Assembly: GCF_030549615.1 (NCBI RefSeq)
Contig: NZ_CP130832.1
Span: 1,426,001-1,490,000, forward strand
Length of the DNA stretch: 64,000 nucleotides
Reading direction: 5' to 3'
From: Stenotrophomonas sp. 610A2
GTDB taxonomy: Bacteria; Pseudomonadota; Gammaproteobacteria; Xanthomonadales; Xanthomonadaceae
The position numbers and the translations under genes are program-made. The stretch's first letter is position 1. Each line of letters starts with the position of its first letter. Below the pieces are notes generated by a model. That model searched no databases. It saw only the letters and a program-made list of their open reading frames with translations, and was not told the DNA's origin. Shown here one piece after another: positions 60,134-64,000 of this stretch.

Positions 60134-60203
60134 TGCCGGCACTGCGATTGAGGCTGGCCGCTACACTGCATGTTGGTAACTGCTGTCATGGAGGATGGAA
60201 ACG

Positions 60204-60440
60204 ATGGGAAGCTTCAGCATCTGGCATCTACTGGTTCTGTTGATTGGTCTGGCGTTCTTCGCAGGCGGTATCGCCTTGGTTGTCTGGCTGTGTGTACGCG
60301 TAGCGCGCAAGCCAAACACTGCGGCTGTTCCGGCGAGCACGCAGAAGCGCCTGCAGCAATTGGAAGAGCTGCGGGAAAAGGGGCTGCTCAGCGAGGCTGA
60401 ATACCAGCAACAGCGCGGCGCCATCGTGAGCAGTATCTAG
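60204..60440 (+). CDS. Small membrane-anchored SHOCT-type protein
   Basis: 78 residues. One transmembrane helix (HLLVLLIGLAFFAGGIALVVW) is followed by a linker and the C-terminal SHOCT-like motif RLQQLEELREKGLLSEAEY. Such short C-terminal domains mediate oligomerisation or anchoring; function unknown. ATG at 60204 has GGAGG at 60190-60194, spacing 9; the in-frame ATG at 60195 has none. Bases 60441-60655 hold no gene. Confidence 0.8.
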   Translation: MGSFSIWHLLVLLIGLAFFAGGIALVVWLCVRVARKPNTAAVPASTQKRLQQLEELREKGLLSEAEYQQQRGAIVSSI

Positions 60441-60655
60441 CTCGGATGTGGTGGTTGACCTGTCGGGGCATCGAGTCCCTGGCTGGTTGCAGGGGAATGT
60501 TTTTCTACCGGGCTGAGAGGGCCGGAGAGGGCGAAGGACTCGCCGTTGTTGCTTCGTCCTGCGCTGTCCCTGCCTTGATTTCTTGAAGCGGTGTGGCTGC
60601 AGGTTCTCTTCAAGGGCGGCGGTTCTCGCACGCAAGGTAATCAAGGGGATAGACG

Positions 60656-61909
60656 ATGATGGCAGCCGCAACAGGCGCACTCATCAGCAATGACATCATC
60701 GTGTTCGGCCTGATCGCCGCCACCTTGGGCGTTATTTTCTGGACATCGGGCAGCAGCAATCCGCTGCTTAAAAAGTTCTACAGCTTCGTGCCCGCGTTGC
60801 TGCTGTGCTATTTCATTCCCGGCGTGTACAACACCGTCGGCCTGATCGATGGCGAAACCACCAAGCTCTACAACCCGATCGCGCGCGATGTGTTCCTGCC
60901 CGCGGCGCTGGTGTTGTTGACGCTGTCCATCGACCTGAAAGGCATCCTTGGCCTTGGCTGGAAGATGCTGGCCATGTATGTGGCCGCAGTGCTGAGCATC
61001 ATGCTCGGCGCGGTCGTCGCCTTCCAGATCATGGCCTGGCTGCATCCGGAAACCGTGGCGGGCGCAACCTGGGGCGGCATGGCAGCGCTGGCCGGCAGCT
61101 GGATCGGCGGCGGCGCCAACATGCTGGCGATGAAGGAGATCTTCGAGGTCGATGCAACCACTTTCGGTCAGTTCGCGGTGGTGGATGTCGGCGTTGGTTA
61201 TGTGTGGATGGCGGTGCTGATCTTCTTCGCCTCGCGTGCCCCGGCCATGGACAAGCGCAGTGGCGCCGATACGCGCGCGCTGGATGATCTGCGTGATCGC
61301 GTGGCCAGCTACCAGGCGCAGCATGCGCGCATTCCGGCGCTGGGCGATCTGATGGTGATGGCCGGCGTGGCATTTGGTGTGGTCGCGCTTTCGCACGGTC
61401 TGGCCGCACCGCTGTCTGGCTGGTTCGCGGAAAACGTGAGCTGGTCCGGCTCGGTGAGCCTGGACAAGCCCTTCGTGTGGGTGGTGATGCTGGCGACCTT
61501 CATCGGCCTGGGCCTGAGTTTCACGCGTGCGCGCGAGTTGGAAGGTGTGGGCGCATCGAAGTGGGGCTCGATGTTCCTGTATTTCCTGATCGCCTGCATC
61601 GGCATGCAGATGGATCTGTTGGCACTGCTCGAGAAGCCGTGGCTGTTCGCGCTGGGCGTGCTGTGGATCGGCGTGCACATCGTGTTGTTGTGGTTGGTCG
61701 GCAAGCTGCTGAAGGTGCCGTTCTTCTATTTCGCAATTGCCTCGCAGAGCAATATCGGTGGCCCAGCCTCGGCGCCAGTGTTGGCGACTGCCTTCCATCC
61801 GGCCTTGGCGCCGGTAGGTGTATTGCTGGGTACCTTGGGTTATGCGGTTGGTACCGGTGCGGCCTATGTGGTGGGGATTACGCTGCGGGCTATGGCTGGG
61901 GCTGGGTGA
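60656..61909 (+). CDS. DUF819-family membrane protein (copy 1)
   Basis: 417 residues with about ten to eleven hydrophobic segments. DUF819 marks are LYNPIARDVFLPAALVLLTL, SIDLKGILGLGWKM, GSWIGGGANMLAMKE, FLYFLIACIGMQMDL and ASQSNIGGPASAPVLA. It resembles a carrier of the YjcL type; substrate not established. ATG at 60656 (or 60659) is preceded by AAGGGGAT. A paralogue lies 290 bases downstream. Confidence 0.9.
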   Translation: MMAAATGALISNDIIVFGLIAATLGVIFWTSGSSNPLLKKFYSFVPALLLCYFIPGVYNTVGLIDGETTKLYNPIARDVFLPAALVLLTLSIDLKGILGLGWKMLAMYVAAVLSIMLGAVVAFQIMAWLHPETVAGATWGGMAALAGSWIGGGANMLAMKEIFEVDATTFGQFAVVDVGVGYVWMAVLIFFASRAPAMDKRSGADTRALDDLRDRVASYQAQHARIPALGDLMVMAGVAFGVVALSHGLAAPLSGWFAENVSWSGSVSLDKPFVWVVMLATFIGLGLSFTRARELEGVGASKWGSMFLYFLIACIGMQMDLLALLEKPWLFALGVLWIGVHIVLLWLVGKLLKVPFFYFAIASQSNIGGPASAPVLATAFHPALAPVGVLLGTLGYAVGTGAAYVVGITLRAMAGAG

Positions 61910-61967
61910 GTTCAAGCGCGCGCTGCGCGCTTGCCTCTCTCCAACCCCCGCTCCGCGCCCCGGCCCC

Positions 61968-62080
61968 TGCGCTAGCGCTAGCGCAAGGGCGTTCAAGGAA
62001 CAGCAAGCACCAGCTACGTTTGCAATTGCAGCTTCAAAGCCCCTCTCCCCTTGCGGAAGAGGGGTTGGGGAGAGGGGAGG
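61968..62080. repeat. 18-bp perfect palindrome and a degenerate family A REP
   Basis: TGCGCTAGCGCTAGCGCA (61968-61985) is its own reverse complement. A degenerate family A element (about 62040-62080, CCCCTCTCCCC / AGAGGGGTTGGGG) follows. No gene was seen between 61910 and 62199. Confidence 0.75.
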
Positions 62081-62141
62081 CGCGCAGCGCTGCTTCCGCC
62101 AAACAAGACCCCTGTCCACCACCATGCTAGGCTCCACCCTC

Positions 62142-62170
62142 AACGCCACGTCACCAACGTGGCGTTTTTA
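62142..62170 (+). terminator. Strong terminator 30 bases upstream of DUF819 copy 2
   Basis: Perfect 10-bp stem AACGCCACGT / ACGTGGCGTT, loop CACCA, then TTTTTA. It may end the copy 1 transcript. It is so close to the next start codon that copy 2 must either begin transcription immediately after it or be controlled by read-through. Confidence 0.85.
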
Positions 62171-62199
62171 TTTCCCTTCGATCGACAGGAACAGGCCTT

Positions 62200-63450
62200 A
62201 TGCCGACCGAACCCAGTACCGCCCTCATCACCAATGACATCGTCGGCCTCGGCCTCATCGCTGCCACATTGGCCCTGATCTTCTGGTTGGCCAGCGGCCC
62301 AACCCCGCTGTGGAGGAAGATCTTCACCTGGGTCCCAGCACTGCTGCTGTGCTACTTCATACCCGCCATCTACAACACCACTGGCCTGATCGACGGCCAT
62401 GGCACCAAGCTCTACAACCCGATCGCACGCGATGTGCTGCTGCCGGCCGCACTGGTGCTGCTGACACTTTCCATTGACCTGAAAGGCATTGCCAAGCTCG
62501 GCCCCAAGCTGCTGGTGATGTTCGTCACCGGCACCTTCGGCGTTGTGCTGGGCGCTGCGGTGTCGTTCCAGGTGATGAAGTTCATCCACCCGGAAACCGT
62601 CGCCGGTGATACCTGGGCCGGCATGGCCGCGTTGGCAGGCAGCTGGATCGGTGGTGGCGCCAACATGGCCGCCATGCGCGAGACCTTCAACGTCGATGCA
62701 ACCACCTTTGGTCAGTTCGCCGTGGTGGACGTGGCCTGCGCCAGCCTGTGGATGGCGATGCTGCTGTGGATGGCAGGGCGCTCGCAGATCATCGATGCAA
62801 AGAACGGTGCCGATACCTCGGCCATCGATGACATGAAGCAGCGCATCGCGGAATATGAGGCCAAGAGCGCACGCAATCCCAGCCTGACCGACTTGATGGT
62901 GATTGTCGGTGTTGGCCTGGGCATTGTTGGCCTGGCACATGCAGTGGCAACGCCGCTGGCCAGTTGGTTCGGCGAGAACGTCAGCTGGGCCAGCAAGGCG
63001 TCGTTGAACTCGTCGTTCGTGTGGGTGGTGATGATTTCCACCCTTTCCGGCCTGCTGCTGAGCTTTACCCGTGCACGCAATCTGGAAGCGGCGGGTGCGT
63101 CGAAGATTGGCACCTTGTTCCTGTACTTCCTGATCGCCTGCATTGGCATGCAGATGGATCTGTTGTCGCTGGCCGATCGCCCGTGGTTGTTCCTGCTCGG
63201 CGTGATCTGGATGGCCGTGCATATCGGCCTGCTGTATATCGTTGGCCGCTTGATGCGCACGCCGCTGTTCTTCTTTGCGATTGGTTCGCAGGGCAATATC
63301 GGCGCGGCGGCGTCGGCGCCGGTGGTTGCAGCGGCGTTCCATCCGACCTTGGCGCCGGTGGGTGTATTGCTGGGCACGGTGGGATACGCCACTGGTACGG
63401 TGATCGCCTACATGACCGGCCTGATGTTGAAGTGGATGGCGGGGGCCTGA
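62200..63450 (+). CDS. DUF819-family membrane protein (copy 2)
   Basis: 416 residues, colinear with copy 1: LYNPIARDVLLPAALVLLTL, GSWIGGGANMAAMRETF, FLYFLIACIGMQMDL and GSQGNIGAAASAPVVA. The two copies share most family motifs but differ in central loops, so this is an old duplication and not a recent one. Start ATG at 62200 has only a weak AGGAACAGG upstream. It is followed by SMAG-type repeats and a bidirectional terminator. Confidence 0.9.
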   Translation: MPTEPSTALITNDIVGLGLIAATLALIFWLASGPTPLWRKIFTWVPALLLCYFIPAIYNTTGLIDGHGTKLYNPIARDVLLPAALVLLTLSIDLKGIAKLGPKLLVMFVTGTFGVVLGAAVSFQVMKFIHPETVAGDTWAGMAALAGSWIGGGANMAAMRETFNVDATTFGQFAVVDVACASLWMAMLLWMAGRSQIIDAKNGADTSAIDDMKQRIAEYEAKSARNPSLTDLMVIVGVGLGIVGLAHAVATPLASWFGENVSWASKASLNSSFVWVVMISTLSGLLLSFTRARNLEAAGASKIGTLFLYFLIACIGMQMDLLSLADRPWLFLLGVIWMAVHIGLLYIVGRLMRTPLFFFAIGSQGNIGAAASAPVVAAAFHPTLAPVGVLLGTVGYATGTVIAYMTGLMLKWMAGA

Positions 63451-63465
63451 GGCTTCGGTTGGGGT

Positions 63466-63612
63466 TGTGGGAGCGGCGTTAGCCGCGAAACCGATAAATC
63501 ATGCGATTGCGATGACAGCGTGATCTGCGACAACACCGGCTTCGCGGCTTACGCCGCTCCTACAGGCCGGGTTATCGGTAACGCCTCTGCCGAGCATGGC
63601 TCGGCACTACAG
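63466..63612. repeat. Family B inverted pair plus GTAG palindrome
   Basis: GTGGGAGCGGCGTTAGCCGC at 63467 on and its inverted partner ending near 63564, then a GCCGAGCATGGCTCGGCACTAC palindrome half-pair at 63588-63610 (SMAG type, minus orientation). Confidence 0.85.
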
Positions 63613-63615
63613 GTA

Positions 63616-63649
63616 CAAAAAAGGCGGCGCCATCGGCGCCGCCTTTTCT
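63616..63649. terminator. Bidirectional terminator
   Basis: Perfect 11-bp stem AAGGCGGCGCC / GGCGCCGCCTT, loop ATC (63621-63645). An A-run lies on the left (T-run for the minus strand) and TTTTCTT on the right. It serves the DUF819 gene and the minus-strand ybdD-type gene. Confidence 0.9.
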
Positions 63650-63668
63650 TCTGCTTGTCTCCGCTGGC

Positions 63669-63893
63669 TTAGCAGCAGCGGAAGCCGCTCCTGCCGCCGA
63701 AGCGGGCTTCCTGACGTTCGCGGAAGAAGGTTTTGTAATCCATGACCTCGCGGTCGGGATGCTTCTCGCGCATGTGCCGGACATAGTTGTCATAGTCCGG
63801 CACGCCGCAGCAAAGCCGCGCGGTCTGCACCAGACGCCGCCAGGTGCGGCGGAACGTCTGGTACTGGCCGACGGGGACCAGCTCGGTGCCCAT
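63669..63893 (-). CDS. YbdD/YjiX-family (DUF466) small protein
   Basis: 74 residues with the family core RLVQTARLCCGVPDYDNYVRH, MREKHPDREVMDYKTFFRERQEARFG, ending in a Cys pair. These short proteins are encoded directly after cstA-type transporters, as here: its ATG overlaps the upstream stop by one base (TAATG). Thought to assist the pyruvate/peptide transporter; the mechanism is not visible. Confidence 0.9.
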   Translation of the reverse strand: MGTELVPVGQYQTFRRTWRRLVQTARLCCGVPDYDNYVRHMREKHPDREVMDYKTFFRERQEARFGGRSGFRCC

Positions 63894-64000
63894 TACAGAT
63901 CAACCTCGTGCGGCTTCAGTGCCACGTACGGGGTTTCCTTGTCGGTACGAACCGGCGAGCGACGTGCAGCGGCGATGGTCTTGATCGAGTACACCAGCAC
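63893..64000 (-). CDS. cstA: Carbon starvation protein CstA, C-terminal end (rest outside window)
   Basis: Only the last 35 codons are present: VLVYSIKTIAAARRSPVRTD, then KETPYVALKPHEVDL and TAA. The call rests on position: it overlaps the start of a YbdD-family gene, which is almost always paired with cstA. CstA-family proteins import pyruvate or peptides during carbon limitation. The fragment alone would not identify it. Confidence 0.65.
   Translation of the reverse strand: MLVYSIKTIAAARRSPVRTDKETPYVALKPHEVDL

Noticed and set aside
1..64000. tRNA, rRNA or insertion sequences
   Set aside because: No cloverleaf, rRNA-like sequence or transposase reading frame was recognised; the only mobile-type DNA is short palindromic repeats.

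Overview
The window is GC-rich DNA from a gammaproteobacterium of the Xanthomonadaceae/Lysobacteraceae, most likely Stenotrophomonas or a close Xanthomonas relative. Family-typical content supports this: a fused aspartate kinase/diaminopimelate decarboxylase, the MurL/MurD2 pair that replaces the usual D-glutamate route to peptidoglycan, several TonB-dependent receptors, a GH13 alpha-glucosidase whose catalytic residues number exactly like Xanthomonas XgtA (D201, E270), and many GTAG-headed palindromic repeats of the SMAG type known from Stenotrophomonas. No rRNA, tRNA or CRISPR was seen.

Layout. 1-7240: end of a TonB-dependent receptor, small enzymes (GFA, VOC, CHMI-type isomerase, SGNH lipoprotein) and three tandem PhzF-family paralogues. 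7503-12994: lysA fusion, murL and murD2. 13055-16180: SUKH protein, dienelactone hydrolase, HhH protein and ispB. 16276-29730: a maltodextrin locus containing a GH13 alpha-glucosidase, TonB-dependent receptor, GH97 alpha-glucosidase, MFS transporter, periplasmic GH13 and LacI regulator. Three copies of one 14-bp palindrome lie in front of its transcription units. 30006-30569: ssb. 30902-48781: a two-partner-secretion locus of contact-dependent-inhibition (CdiB-CdiA-CdiI) type. It has a 4352-residue exoprotein with a candidate nuclease tip, an immunity-type gene overlapping its stop codon, and then an AT-richer tail of small ORFs that looks like a string of displaced toxin/immunity modules. 50151-64000: peptide catabolism and uptake (two S9 peptidases, POT and OPT transporters), two DUF819 paralogues, and the end of a cstA-ybdD operon.

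How it works together. In the carbohydrate locus the outer-membrane receptor would import maltodextrins, periplasmic GH97/GH13 enzymes would trim them, the MFS carrier would move products inward, and the cytoplasmic GH13 glucosidase would finish hydrolysis, under LacI repression through the shared palindrome (inference). The CDI-type locus would export a contact toxin and protect kin; its 3' tail suggests past toxin exchange. Repeats of several families fill most intergenic gaps. They also reach into genes: one lies in frame inside murL, and three genes take their stop codons from repeat copies.

Limits: all calls come from reading the sequence without database searches. Family names rest on motifs recognised by eye, and operator, promoter and immunity assignments are inference.
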